A stretch of 64,000 nucleotides of DNA from Shewanella sp. GD04112 (GCF_029835735.1 NZ_JAOEAL010000001.1:186001-250000), one strand, 5' to 3'. Shown: positions 1-10,618, counted from the stretch's first letter. The notes: generated from the sequence alone by a model not told the origin. Numbers and translations: made by a program.

Positions 1-3000
1 ATTAATTATGCGAGCGGTAGCGGTTCAAGCACACTTACGTTTAGCTACACCATCCAGTTTGGTGATAACTCTTCCGATCTGGATTATGTCGCAACTACCT
101 CATTGTCGTTAAATGGCGGCACCATTCGCGATGCTGCCACCAACAACGCAACCCTGACGCTGGCTTCACCCGGAGCGGCTAATTCATTAGGCGCTAACAA
201 AGCCTTGGTGGTAGATGGTGTCGCGCCCTCTGTGACCAGTACTGCTCCAAGTGGTGGAGCAGTATCCACTGATACCAGTGTTGATTTCACCGTGAACTTC
301 AGTGAGTCTGTCAGCAATATTTCCACTGACGATTTCGCTTTGGGAACCACGGGTAGTGCAACAGGCACGATTGCTAGTGTATCTGCTGGTTCGGGCTCCA
401 GTGTGACAGTGACGGTGAGTGGTATTACTGGCAATGGTACGATAAAGCTCAACCTGAATGGTTCCACCAATATTTCTGATCCGGCTGGCAATGCTGGCCC
501 AGCAGCTTATACCAGTGGCACGCCCCATACGGTAGCCATTCCAACTGCACCGGATGCACCCATCATAGGGGTTGCAACTGCGGGTGATGGACAGGTTTCC
601 GTCGCCTTTACTGCACCGTCCAATAACGGCGGCTCGGCGATTACTGGTTACACCGTGACATCCAGCCCTGATGGTATTACTGTTGGTGGTAATGGATTTA
701 CGTCTTCTCCGATAACAGTAACTGGCCTGACAAACGGCACCGCCTATACCTTTACGGTAACTGCGACCAATGCCATAGGCACCAGTGCAGCCTCCGCTAC
801 CTCTGGTTCCGCGACTCCGATGGCTGATCAGACTATTACCTTTGCAAATCCCGGTGCACAGAACTTTGGTAGCAGTCCAACCCTGAGCGCAACTTCCACG
901 GCGGGGTTAACCGTCAGTTTTAGTTCATCGACTACCGGGGTTTGTACTATTACAAGTGGTGGAGTACTGACCTTTGTTACAGCAGGGTCTTGTACCATCG
1001 ATGCGGATCAAGTCGGTGATGGCTCTACCCATGCGGCAACCACTGTCAGCAGAACCTTTACAGTAAATGCTGTGGTGCCTGGAGCCCCAATGATTGGCAC
1101 TGCCACCGCTGGGGATACTCAGGCATCGATTAGCTTTATTGCACCTGCAAGTATTGGCGGTGCTGCAATTACTGGCTATACAGCCACTGCCAACCCTGGC
1201 GGTGCTACTGGGACTGGTGCTGGCTCACCCATTACGGTTACTGGCCTGACAAATGGCGTGTCTTATACCTTTACGGTCACTGCGACCAACTCGGCGGGAA
1301 CAGGTTCTGCCTCGGCTGCATCCAATTCTATTACGCCAGCGTCACCGCAAACTATTACCTTTGCTAACCCTGGCGCGCAAAGTTTTGGTACTTCGCCGAT
1401 GTTGACAGCAACAGCTGATTCCGGTTTGACTGTCGCCTTTACTTCATCCACTACCAGTGTTTGTAAGGTCAATAGCACAACATTGACATTTGTGACTGCA
1501 GGCTCCTGCACTATTAATGCGGACCAGCCTGGCAATTCTGCCTATCTACCTGCTCCTCAAGTATCCAGGACCTTTACGGTTAATCCTGCCTTGCCTGGAG
1601 CGCCTACCAGTGTTGCTGCTATAGCTGGGGATACCCAGGCTAGTGTGTCCTTTACGGAACCTGTTAATACAGGTGGAACTTCCATTACCGGATATACTGT
1701 TAGTGTCAGTCCGCCTGATGTATTGCCAGTGAATGGGGTAGGTTCCCCTATTGTGGTGAATGGTTTAACCAATGGTCAGGCTTATACTTTTACTGTGAGG
1801 GCTGATAATGCGGCGGGTACTGGCCCAGCGTCAGTTGTATCAAACTCTATTACTCCCAAAGCAAGCCAGACCATTACTTTCAATAACCCCGGTGCGCAGA
1901 ACTTTGGTGCGACACCAACATTTACCGCTACTTCAGATTCAGGTTTAACGCCAACCTTTACCTCATCCACAATGGGTGTTTGTGCCATCACCAGTGGTGG
2001 GGCTGTGACCTTTTTGACAGTTGGTACCTGTACCATCAATGCAGACCAGTCTGGTGATGCCAGTTATTTGCCTGGGGCTCAGGTCAGTCGTTCCTTTATT
2101 GTGAGTGCAGTAGCCCCTGGTGCGCCAACCATTGGTACCGCGACAGCGGGTGATGCTCAAGCTTCGGTGAGTTTTACTGCACCAGTATTTAGTGGTGGCG
2201 CGGCAATTACAGGATATACCTTAGTCTCTACTCCTAGTGGCATTACCGCACCGGGCGCATCTTCACCCATTACTATTACGGGATTAACCAATGGGATCTC
2301 CTATTCCTTTACTGTCGTAGCGACAAACTCGGCTGGTACGAGTAGCGCTTCCACTGCGAGTAATACGGTGAAGCCTAATGGTGCTCCAGTAATTAGTGGA
2401 ACCCCAACGTTAACCGTTAACCAGGGTGTGTCATACAGCTACACCTTAGTCGCGACGGACAGCGATGTGGGCGACAGTCTGACCCTTAGTGCGGTCACAC
2501 TCCCAAGTTGGCTCAGCTTTAATGCGGCAACGGGCGTGCTCAGTGGTACCCCAACTAACGCTAACGTGGGTAACCATGCGGTAGTGTTACGCGCCACGGA
2601 TGTTGATGGCTTAACCGCAGACCAAAGCTTTACGATAGTGGTGGCAAACGTTAACGATGCACCGACCATCAGTTCAACGGCAGTCACGAGTGCGACCCAG
2701 GATGCGGCCTACAGCTACACCTTAGTGGCGACGGACAGCGATGTGGGCGACAGTCTGACCCTTAGTCCGGTCACACTCCCAAGTTGGCTGAGCTTTAATG
2801 CGGCGACAGGCGTGCTGAGTGGTACGCCAAGTAACGCTAACGTCGGCAGCCATGCGGTGGTGTTACGCGCCACGGATGTGGATGGCTTAACTGCAGACCA
2901 AAGCTTTACGATAGTGGTGGCGAACGTCAACGATGCGCCGACCATCAGTTCAACCGCAGTCACCAGTGCCACCCAAGATGTGGCCTATAGCTACACCTTG

Positions 3001-6000
3001 GTAGCGACGGACAGCGATGTGGGGGACAGTCTCACCTTAAGCGCAGTGACCTTACCAAGCTGGCTGAGCTTCAATGCGGCGACAGGCGTGCTCAGTGGTA
3101 CCCCGACTAACGCTAACGTGGGTAACCATGCGATAGTGTTACGCGCCACGGATGTTGATGGCTTAACCGCAGACCAAAGCTTTACGATAGTGGTGGCAAA
3201 CGTTAACGATGCACCGACCATCAGTTCAACGGCGTTAACGAGTGCCACCCAAGATGTGGCCTATAGCTACACCTTGGTAGCGACGGACAGCGATGTGGGC
3301 GACAGTCTGACCCTTAGTGCGGTCACACTCCCAAGTTGGCTCAGCTTTAATGCGGCAACGGGCGTGCTCAGTGGTACCCCAACTAACGCTAACGTCGGCA
3401 GCCATGCGGTAGTGCTACGAGTAACGGATGTTGATGGCTTAACCGCAGACCAGAGCTTTACGATTGTGGTGGCAAACGTTAACGATGTACCAACCATCAG
3501 CTCAACCGCGGTGACCAACACCACCCAGGATGCGGCCTATAGCTACACCTTGGTCGCGACGGACAGTGATGTGGGCGACAGTGTCACCTTAAGCGCCGTC
3601 ACACTCCCAAGCTGGCTCAACTTCAATGCCGCGACAGGAGTTCTGAGTGGTACGCCGACTAACGCTAATGTGGGCAGCCATGCGGTGGTGTTACGTGCCA
3701 CGGATGTGGATGGTCTGACGATTGACCAGAGCTTTACGATTGTGGTGGCGAACGTCAACGATGCACCGACCATCAGTTCAACGGCGTTAACGAGTGCGAC
3801 CCAAGATGCGGCCTATAGCTACACCTTGGTAGCGACGGACAGCGATGTAGGTGACAGTCTCACCTTAAGCGCGGTGACCTTACCAAACTGGCTGAACTTT
3901 AATGCGGCGACGGGCGTGCTCAGTGGAACCCCAAGCAATGCTAACGTGGGTAACCATGCGGTAGTGCTACGAGTAACGGATGTTGATGGCTTAACCGCAG
4001 ACCAGAGCTTTACGATTGTGGTGGCAAACGTTAACGATGTACCAACCATCAGCTCAACCGCGGTGACCAACACCACCCAGGATGCGGCCTACAGCTACAC
4101 CTTAGTGGCGACGGACAGCGATGTAGGCGACAGTCTAACTCTCAGTGCGGTCACTCTCCCAAGCTGGCTCAGCTTCAATGCGGCGACAGGCGTGCTGAGT
4201 GGTACTCCGACTAACGCGAACGTGGGGAGTCATGCGGTATTGCTACGCGCCACGGACGGGGATGGTCTGACGATTGACCAGAGCTTTACGATAGTGGTGG
4301 CGAACGTCAACGATGCACCGACTATCAGTTCAACGGCGTTAACCAGTGCCACCCAGGATGCGGCCTATAGCTACACCTTGGTCGCGACGGACAGCGATGT
4401 GGGCGACAGTGTCACCTTAAGCGCCGTCACACTCCCAAGCTGGCTAAACTTTAATGCGGCGACAGGCGTGCTGAGTGGTACGCCAAGTAACGCTAACGTC
4501 GGCAGCCATGCGGTGGTGTTACGCGCCACGGATGTGGATGGCTTAACTGCAGACCAAAGCTTTACGATAGTGGTGGCGAACGTCAACGATGCGCCGACCA
4601 TCAGTTCAACCGCAGTCACCAGTGCCACCCAAGATGTGGCCTATAGCTACACCTTGGTAGCGACGGACAGCGATGTGGGGGACAGTCTCACCTTAAGCGC
4701 AGTGACCTTACCAAGCTGGCTGAGCTTCAATGCGGCGACAGGCGTGCTCAGTGGTACCCCGACTAACGCTAACGTGGGTAACCATGCGATAGTGTTACGC
4801 GCCACGGATGTTGATGGCTTAACCGCAGACCAAAGCTTTACGATAGTGGTGGCAAACGTTAACGATGCACCGACCATCAGTTCAACGGCGTTAACGAGTG
4901 CCACCCAAGATGTGGCCTATAGCTACACCTTGGTAGCGACGGACAGCGATGTGGGCGACAGTCTGACCCTTAGTGCGGTCACACTCCCAAGTTGGCTCAG
5001 CTTTAATGCGGCAACGGGCGTGCTCAGTGGTACCCCAACTAACGCTAACGTCGGCAGCCATGCGGTAGTGCTACGAGTAACGGATGTTGATGGCTTAACC
5101 GCAGACCAGAGCTTTACGATTGTGGTGGCAAACGTTAACGATGTACCAACCATCAGCTCAACCGCGGTGACCAACACCACCCAGGATGCGGCCTATAGCT
5201 ACACCTTGGTCGCGACGGACAGTGATGTGGGCGACAGTGTCACCTTAAGCGCCGTCACACTCCCAAGCTGGCTCAACTTCAATGCCGCGACAGGAGTTCT
5301 GAGTGGTACGCCGACTAACGCTAATGTGGGCAGCCATGCGGTGGTGTTACGTGCCACGGATGTGGATGGTCTGACGATTGACCAGAGCTTTACGATTGTG
5401 GTGGCGAACGTCAACGATGCACCGACCATCAGTTCAACGGCGTTAACGAGTGCGACCCAAGATGCGGCCTATAGCTACACCTTGGTGGCGACGGACAGCG
5501 ATGTGGGAGACAGTCTCACCTTAAGTGCTGTCACACTGCCAAGCTGGCTGAGTTTTAATGCGGCGACAGGCGTGCTGAGTGGTACCCCAACTAATGCTAA
5601 CGTGGGCAGTCATTCGGTAGCGTTACGAGCAACGGATGTGGATGGCTTAACCGCAGACCAAAGCTTTACGATTGTGGTGGCAAACGTTAACGATGCACCG
5701 ACTATCAGCTCAACGGCGTTAACCAGTGCCACTCAAGATACGGCCTATAGCTACACCTTGGTGGCGACGGACAGCGATGTGGGAGACAGTCTCACCTTAA
5801 GTGCTGTCACACTGCCAAGCTGGCTGAGTTTTAATGCGGCGACAGGCGTGCTGAGTGGTACCCCAACTAATGCTAACGTGGGCAGTCATTCGGTAGCGTT
5901 ACGAGCAACGGATGTGGATGGCTTAACCGCAGACCAAAGCTTTACGATTGTGGTGGCAAACGTTAACGATGCACCGACTATCAGCTCAACGGCGTTAACC

Positions 6001-9000
6001 AGTGCCACTCAAGATACGGCCTATAGCTACACCTTGGTGGCGACGGACAGCGATGTGGGAGACAGTCTCACCTTAAGTGCTGTCACACTGCCAAGCTGGC
6101 TGAGTTTTAATGCGGCGACAGGCGTGCTGAGTGGTACCCCAACTAATGCTAACGTGGGCAGTCATGCAGTAGTGTTACGCGCAACGGACGGAGATGGTCT
6201 GACGATTGACCAGAGCTTTACGATAGTGGTGGCGAACGTCAACGATGCGCCGACTATCAGTTCAACGGCGTTAACGAGTGCCACTCAAGATGCAGCCTAT
6301 AGCTACACCTTGGTGGCAACAGACAGCGACGTGGGAGACAGTCTCACCTTAAGCGCCGTCACACTACCAAGCTGGCTGAGTTTTAATGCGGCGACGGGCG
6401 TGCTGAGTGGTACCCCAACTAATGCTAACGTGGGCAGTCATTCGGTAGCGTTACGCGCAACGGATGTGGATGGCTTAACCGCAGACCAAAGCTTTACGAT
6501 AGTGGTGGCGAACGTCAACGATGCGCCGACTATCAGTTCAACGGCGTTAACGAGTGCCACTCAAGATGCAGCCTATAGCTACACCTTGGTGGCAACAGAC
6601 AGCGATGTAGGTGACAGTCTCACCTTAAGTGCCGTGACCTTACCAAGCTGGCTGAACTTTAATGCGGCGACAGGCGTGCTGAGTGGTACCCCAACTAATG
6701 CTAACGTGGGCAGTCATTCGGTAGCGTTACGAGCAACGGATGTGGATGGCTTAACCGCAGACCAAAGCTTTACGATTGTGGTGGCAAACGTCAACGATGC
6801 ACCGACCATCAGTTCAACCGCACTCACCAGTGCCACTCAAGATGCGGCCTATAGCTACACCTTGGTGGCGACGGACAGCGATGTAGGTGACAGTCTGACC
6901 TTAAGCGCAGTCATACTCCCAAGTTGGCTGAACTTTAATGCGGCGACGGGCGTCATGAGTGGTACGCCAACTAACGTGAACGTGGGCAGCCATGCGGTAT
7001 TGCTACGCGCCACGGATGTGGATGGCTTAACCGCAGACCAAAGCTTTACGATTGTGGTGGCAAACATCAATGATGCACCGACCATCAGTTCAACGGCGTT
7101 AACCAGTGCAACCCAAGATGCGGCCTACAGCTACACCTTGGTCGCGACGGACAGCGATGTAGGTGACAGTCTAACTCTCAGTGCGGTCACTCTCCCAAGC
7201 TGGCTCAGCTTCAATGCGGCGACAGGCGTGCTGAGTGGTACTCCGACTAACGCGAACGTGGGGAGTCATGCGGTATTGCTACGCGCCACGGATGTGGATG
7301 GCTTAACCGCAGACCAGAGCTTTACGATTGTGGTGGCAAACATCAACGATGCGCCAATTGCGACCAATCAGACGGTGACTCTTGAGGAAGATAGTTCGCT
7401 GATGATCACGCTTGCCGCTGAGGATGTCGATAATGATCCTCTGACCTATGAGATCACCGCGCAACCTACCTCTGGTACCTTAGAGCAACATGGTAGTGTC
7501 TGGCTCTATACACCTGAGAAGGATTTTAATGGTACTGATTCTATTGGCTTTATCGCTAAAGATGCAGAGTTAAGCTCAGAGCCAGCGACTGTCACAGTTA
7601 CGGTTACGCCAGTGAACGATGATCCTCAAGCTGTCGATGACAGCTATATCTTAACCAGTACCCCCAATGACACCTATTCGCTGGCGGTGTTGGCAAACGA
7701 TGTGGATGTCGATGGTGACAACTTAACCATTGATGGTGCTGCTGCGGATATTGGCAGTGTACAAATCACCTCGGATGGACTCAGCTTTACCGCGCCCGAG
7801 GCTTATGTGGGGCCTGTTGCACTGCGTTATACCATTAGCGATGGAAACAAAGGCCGAGCAACCGCCAAAGTGAATGTGCTGATTGAAGGCGCTGACTCAG
7901 CGAATCAACCTGTGATCACCCTACCTGATGATGTGGAGGTGAATGCGACAGGTCTGTTTACGCGGGTGAAACTCGGTTTTGCCAAGGCGGTTGACCGTAA
8001 TGGGCATCCATTACCTGTGTCGCTGGTGAATAAGAGCTTGTTCTTCGCCCCTGGCAACTACTTAGCCTATTGGCAGGCAGTGGATGGCGAGGGTAATAAG
8101 GCGATTAAAGCGCAGAAGGTCAAAGTCAATCCATTGATTTCACTGAGCAAAGATCAAGTTGTTGCTGAAGGTAATCAAGTGGCTGTGAGTGTTCACCTCA
8201 ATGGTGAGGCGCCAAACTATCCATTGAGTATTCCATACACAGTATCCGGTTCAGCCGATAGCAGCGACCATGATTTGGTTGATGGTGTTGTCGAGATAAC
8301 CTCGGGTCAAATGGCAGAAATCCACTTTACTACTCTGAACGATGGTGTGACCGAAGGGAATGAAGAGGTGCTTATCAGCCTAGATTCAAGCCTGAATCTT
8401 GGTAGTAAGCAGCAGACTCAAGTGGTGATTACCGAAGCCAATATTGCACCACAGGTCAGTTTAGCGGTGACTCAAGCTGGCCAGCAGCAAGTCATTGTCG
8501 CGCAAAATGGCGGTGATGTGCATATTCGTGCCACTGCCTCCGATGCCAATGAGCAAGATACATTGACGCTGACGTGGGCAAGCGGCACGTTAAGCTTGCA
8601 AGCGGATGCGACAGGTATGACATTCTCTCCAGCCGCGGTGTCACCGGGGATTTATCCTGTGAGCCTAACGGTGACCGATGATGGTTCGCCTGTGCTGTCG
8701 AGTACCGAAACAGTGTACATCGTAGTGCGTCCAAGTTTAGCCGCATTGACGAGTGCCGATACGGATGGCGATTTAATTCCCGATGATCAAGAAGGCTATA
8801 GCGACAGCGATCGTGATGGCATCCCAGATTATTTGGATGCAAATAACGACTGTCATGTGATGCCTGAAGGTGAATTGCAGCCAGTCTACTTCTTGGCCGA
8901 AGGGCAGGCGGGCGTCTGTTTACGTTTGGGGAATATTGCCCTAAGCCGTGGACAGAGCGGCGTGCAGCTACAGCCAGAAGCCGTGGCAGAAGATGCTTTA

Positions 9001-10605
9001 GCCGCAAATGTGGGCGGTATTTTCGACTTTATCGCCACGGGCCTACCACAACAGGGCCAAAGCTATAGCTTAGTATTGCCACAACGCTCACCTGTTCCTG
9101 CGAATGCCGTCTACCGCAAGTTCAATGCTCAAGCGGGCTGGCGAGACTTTGTGATTGATGCAAACAACACTGTTGCCAGTACCGAGGGTGAACGTGGTTT
9201 CTGCCCGCCACCTGGGGATAGCCGTTGGACGCCGGGATTAACTGAAGGCCATTGGTGTGTGCAGTTGACCATCGAAGATGGCGGCCCTAACGATGATGAT
9301 GGTGTGGCTAACCGTACTATTGTTGACCCAAGTGGTGTTGCTGTGATGCTCAATGGTAACCACTTACCTGTCGCCAATCCCGACTCGGCAGCAATTGCTT
9401 GGAACCAGAGTATTGATGTGAACGTGCTTGCCAACGATACGGATAGCGATGGGGATAGTTTGAGCGTCACACAAGTGATTAGTGAGTTTGGCACCGTCAC
9501 AGTGTTAGCGGATCAACGGATCAGTTACATGCCGGCGGCAGACTTTATCGGCACCGATGTGTTGGTATATAGCATTACCGATGGCAAGGGCGGTACGGCA
9601 AGTAGTGAGCTGACGATAGTGGTGAATGGCAACACGGCACCTGTGACTGTCGATGACAGCGCCGCCACCGATGATCGCACCAGCTTGCTTATCGACGTGC
9701 TGAGTAATGACACCGATGTGGATGGTAATACGTTGACCCTGTTAAGTGCGACGGCTCAACAAGGCACTGTGACTATCGAAGCGAATAAACTGCGCTATAT
9801 CCCTAAAACAGGATTCGATGGCGTGGATACTGTGACCTATAGGATTAGCGACGGCCAAGGTGGTGAAGCGACGGGGCAAGTGCTTATCACAGTGAAAGCC
9901 TATCAAGAGGTCATTATCGATAATAAGTCAGGAGGTGGCAGTATGACCTTATGGGCGTTGGCATTCATCTTAGCGTGCGCCATGTTGCGCCGCCGAGAGT
10001 TGCAGCGATTTGCTTTAGGCAGCCTGTTATTGCTCAGTGTGACGCAACAGGCACAGGCAACAGACTGGTATGTTGAGGGTTTTATCGGCCAAGCGCAGGC
10101 CGATAAAACCCTGCCTGAGTTGAACGTCCAAGTTGGAGAGGGACAACTCCTCAACGTCGATGACTCGGATACCGCATTTGGGGTGAGTCTGGGTTATCAG
10201 TGGACGCCGACCGTAGCGTTAGAACTGGGCTATGCCGACTTTGGTGAAGGAAGCGCGAGAATTAAGGGCTCAACCTTAACGCCGGAGCAATACCATGAGT
10301 TGGTGAAAACCGTCACCCCTGTGCTTGCCGATGGGGTCATGTTGGGCCTGAGATTTACCCTGCTGCAGCATCAAGGTTGGCGCTTTGAAGTACCCGTTGG
10401 CTTGTTCCATTGGCAAGCCGATATCAGCAGTACCATGGGCAATACCACGATCAAGACCGATTTAGATGGTGCTGATTGGTATGCGGGAGTGCGTTTTAGT
10501 TACCAATTCAGTGATGCTTGGTCCGTGGGGTTAGGTTATCAATACATAGATATCGAGCCGAATGATCTATTGAGTTATCAGCTCAATTTGCGCTATCAGT
10601 TTTAA
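1..10605 (+). CDS. Giant repeat-rich surface protein with C-terminal outer-membrane barrel (5' end outside window)
   Basis: The reading frame is open from base 1, so the gene is partial and its true start lies upstream; at least 3534 codons are visible. Order of modules: the tail of an Ig-like domain; a bacterial Ig-like module (about 225-530); four fibronectin III-like modules (each opening PGAP/PDAP and containing ITGYT) alternating with three Cys-containing Ig-like modules (541-2375); 18 tandem 92-residue cadherin/putative-Ig repeats (2388-7360); two cadherin-like modules (7361-7900); a Calx-beta-like module (about 8135-8440); a DxDxDG calcium-binding stretch (8755-8850); two more cadherin-like modules with LANDTD/SNDTD motifs (9365-9900); a GlyGly-CTERM-like segment (9930-10000); and a beta-barrel ending in Phe. 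Inferred to be a calcium-stabilised adhesin or biofilm protein in the outer membrane. It is followed by a strong terminator. The function of the exact protein is not known to me. Confidence 0.85.
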   Translation: MNYASGSGSSTLTFSYTIQFGDNSSDLDYVATTSLSLNGGTIRDAATNNATLTLASPGAANSLGANKALVVDGVAPSVTSTAPSGGAVSTDTSVDFTVNFSESVSNISTDDFALGTTGSATGTIASVSAGSGSSVTVTVSGITGNGTIKLNLNGSTNISDPAGNAGPAAYTSGTPHTVAIPTAPDAPIIGVATAGDGQVSVAFTAPSNNGGSAITGYTVTSSPDGITVGGNGFTSSPITVTGLTNGTAYTFTVTATNAIGTSAASATSGSATPMADQTITFANPGAQNFGSSPTLSATSTAGLTVSFSSSTTGVCTITSGGVLTFVTAGSCTIDADQVGDGSTHAATTVSRTFTVNAVVPGAPMIGTATAGDTQASISFIAPASIGGAAITGYTATANPGGATGTGAGSPITVTGLTNGVSYTFTVTATNSAGTGSASAASNSITPASPQTITFANPGAQSFGTSPMLTATADSGLTVAFTSSTTSVCKVNSTTLTFVTAGSCTINADQPGNSAYLPAPQVSRTFTVNPALPGAPTSVAAIAGDTQASVSFTEPVNTGGTSITGYTVSVSPPDVLPVNGVGSPIVVNGLTNGQAYTFTVRADNAAGTGPASVVSNSITPKASQTITFNNPGAQNFGATPTFTATSDSGLTPTFTSSTMGVCAITSGGAVTFLTVGTCTINADQSGDASYLPGAQVSRSFIVSAVAPGAPTIGTATAGDAQASVSFTAPVFSGGAAITGYTLVSTPSGITAPGASSPITITGLTNGISYSFTVVATNSAGTSSASTASNTVKPNGAPVISGTPTLTVNQGVSYSYTLVATDSDVGDSLTLSAVTLPSWLSFNAATGVLSGTPTNANVGNHAVVLRATDVDGLTADQSFTIVVANVNDAPTISSTAVTSATQDAAYSYTLVATDSDVGDSLTLSPVTLPSWLSFNAATGVLSGTPSNANVGSHAVVLRATDVDGLTADQSFTIVVANVNDAPTISSTAVTSATQDVAYSYTLVATDSDVGDSLTLSAVTLPSWLSFNAATGVLSGTPTNANVGNHAIVLRATDVDGLTADQSFTIVVANVNDAPTISSTALTSATQDVAYSYTLVATDSDVGDSLTLSAVTLPSWLSFNAATGVLSGTPTNANVGSHAVVLRVTDVDGLTADQSFTIVVANVNDVPTISSTAVTNTTQDAAYSYTLVATDSDVGDSVTLSAVTLPSWLNFNAATGVLSGTPTNANVGSHAVVLRATDVDGLTIDQSFTIVVANVNDAPTISSTALTSATQDAAYSYTLVATDSDVGDSLTLSAVTLPNWLNFNAATGVLSGTPSNANVGNHAVVLRVTDVDGLTADQSFTIVVANVNDVPTISSTAVTNTTQDAAYSYTLVATDSDVGDSLTLSAVTLPSWLSFNAATGVLSGTPTNANVGSHAVLLRATDGDGLTIDQSFTIVVANVNDAPTISSTALTSATQDAAYSYTLVATDSDVGDSVTLSAVTLPSWLNFNAATGVLSGTPSNANVGSHAVVLRATDVDGLTADQSFTIVVANVNDAPTISSTAVTSATQDVAYSYTLVATDSDVGDSLTLSAVTLPSWLSFNAATGVLSGTPTNANVGNHAIVLRATDVDGLTADQSFTIVVANVNDAPTISSTALTSATQDVAYSYTLVATDSDVGDSLTLSAVTLPSWLSFNAATGVLSGTPTNANVGSHAVVLRVTDVDGLTADQSFTIVVANVNDVPTISSTAVTNTTQDAAYSYTLVATDSDVGDSVTLSAVTLPSWLNFNAATGVLSGTPTNANVGSHAVVLRATDVDGLTIDQSFTIVVANVNDAPTISSTALTSATQDAAYSYTLVATDSDVGDSLTLSAVTLPSWLSFNAATGVLSGTPTNANVGSHSVALRATDVDGLTADQSFTIVVANVNDAPTISSTALTSATQDTAYSYTLVATDSDVGDSLTLSAVTLPSWLSFNAATGVLSGTPTNANVGSHSVALRATDVDGLTADQSFTIVVANVNDAPTISSTALTSATQDTAYSYTLVATDSDVGDSLTLSAVTLPSWLSFNAATGVLSGTPTNANVGSHAVVLRATDGDGLTIDQSFTIVVANVNDAPTISSTALTSATQDAAYSYTLVATDSDVGDSLTLSAVTLPSWLSFNAATGVLSGTPTNANVGSHSVALRATDVDGLTADQSFTIVVANVNDAPTISSTALTSATQDAAYSYTLVATDSDVGDSLTLSAVTLPSWLNFNAATGVLSGTPTNANVGSHSVALRATDVDGLTADQSFTIVVANVNDAPTISSTALTSATQDAAYSYTLVATDSDVGDSLTLSAVILPSWLNFNAATGVMSGTPTNVNVGSHAVLLRATDVDGLTADQSFTIVVANINDAPTISSTALTSATQDAAYSYTLVATDSDVGDSLTLSAVTLPSWLSFNAATGVLSGTPTNANVGSHAVLLRATDVDGLTADQSFTIVVANINDAPIATNQTVTLEEDSSLMITLAAEDVDNDPLTYEITAQPTSGTLEQHGSVWLYTPEKDFNGTDSIGFIAKDAELSSEPATVTVTVTPVNDDPQAVDDSYILTSTPNDTYSLAVLANDVDVDGDNLTIDGAAADIGSVQITSDGLSFTAPEAYVGPVALRYTISDGNKGRATAKVNVLIEGADSANQPVITLPDDVEVNATGLFTRVKLGFAKAVDRNGHPLPVSLVNKSLFFAPGNYLAYWQAVDGEGNKAIKAQKVKVNPLISLSKDQVVAEGNQVAVSVHLNGEAPNYPLSIPYTVSGSADSSDHDLVDGVVEITSGQMAEIHFTTLNDGVTEGNEEVLISLDSSLNLGSKQQTQVVITEANIAPQVSLAVTQAGQQQVIVAQNGGDVHIRATASDANEQDTLTLTWASGTLSLQADATGMTFSPAAVSPGIYPVSLTVTDDGSPVLSSTETVYIVVRPSLAALTSADTDGDLIPDDQEGYSDSDRDGIPDYLDANNDCHVMPEGELQPVYFLAEGQAGVCLRLGNIALSRGQSGVQLQPEAVAEDALAANVGGIFDFIATGLPQQGQSYSLVLPQRSPVPANAVYRKFNAQAGWRDFVIDANNTVASTEGERGFCPPPGDSRWTPGLTEGHWCVQLTIEDGGPNDDDGVANRTIVDPSGVAVMLNGNHLPVANPDSAAIAWNQSIDVNVLANDTDSDGDSLSVTQVISEFGTVTVLADQRISYMPAADFIGTDVLVYSITDGKGGTASSELTIVVNGNTAPVTVDDSAATDDRTSLLIDVLSNDTDVDGNTLTLLSATAQQGTVTIEANKLRYIPKTGFDGVDTVTYRISDGQGGEATGQVLITVKAYQEVIIDNKSGGGSMTLWALAFILACAMLRRRELQRFALGSLLLLSVTQQAQATDWYVEGFIGQAQADKTLPELNVQVGEGQLLNVDDSDTAFGVSLGYQWTPTVALELGYADFGEGSARIKGSTLTPEQYHELVKTVTPVLADGVMLGLRFTLLQHQGWRFEVPVGLFHWQADISSTMGNTTIKTDLDGADWYAGVRFSYQFSDAWSVGLGYQYIDIEPNDLLSYQLNLRYQF
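2388..7360 (+). repeat. 18 tandem 276-bp coding repeats (92-aa cadherin/putative-Ig module)
   Basis: The motif YSYTLVATDSDVGDS recurs 18 times at exact 276-bp spacing in one reading frame. Each unit carries LPSWLxFNAATGVLSGTP, the signature of the putative Ig (He_PIG-like) family, followed by TDVDGLTADQSF and ANVNDAPTISS, typical of cadherin-like modules. Units differ by few substitutions. A block of about 1.03 kb (roughly 2803-3829) is repeated with no difference I could find at about 4459-5485, six units downstream. Units starting near 5475 and 5750 are also almost identical, and part of unit 7 (near 4136) matches unit 18 (near 7172). This indicates recent expansion or homogenisation by recombination. 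Array boundaries are approximate. Confidence 0.95.
9930..10605 (+). other. GlyGly-CTERM-like segment overlapping a possible internal start for a separate barrel protein
   Basis: The codons for Gly-Gly-Gly-Ser (9931-9942) are followed by a hydrophobic helix and an Arg cluster (MLRRRE), the tripartite layout of GlyGly-CTERM sorting signals. The same bases read AGGAGGT (9930-9936), a near-perfect Shine-Dalgarno sequence 6 nt before an in-frame ATG at 9943. A second in-frame ATG at 9982 would begin a textbook signal peptide: RRR n-region, hydrophobic core, and AQA before TDWYVEG. From there to 10605 the protein resembles an 8-stranded OmpA-like barrel with a terminal Phe. The barrel may therefore be made both as a fusion tail and as a free 220-residue protein; which of these happens is inference. 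Confidence 0.5.
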
Positions 10606-10618
10606 ATGATGTCGACAT

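Noticed and set aside
2439..7085. A series of 76-85 codon minus-strand open frames recurring every 276 bp
   Set aside because: They are the antisense shadow of the tandem repeats; each repeats the same frame because the repeat does. No ribosome-binding site or separate signal.
2388..7360. A CRISPR-like regular array
   Set aside because: Period 276 bp, units near-identical throughout without spacers, and in frame with coding sequence.
8492..9007. 171-codon minus-strand open frame inside the giant gene
   Set aside because: Opposite to a continuous, well-conserved coding frame; composition is typical of antisense to such domains.
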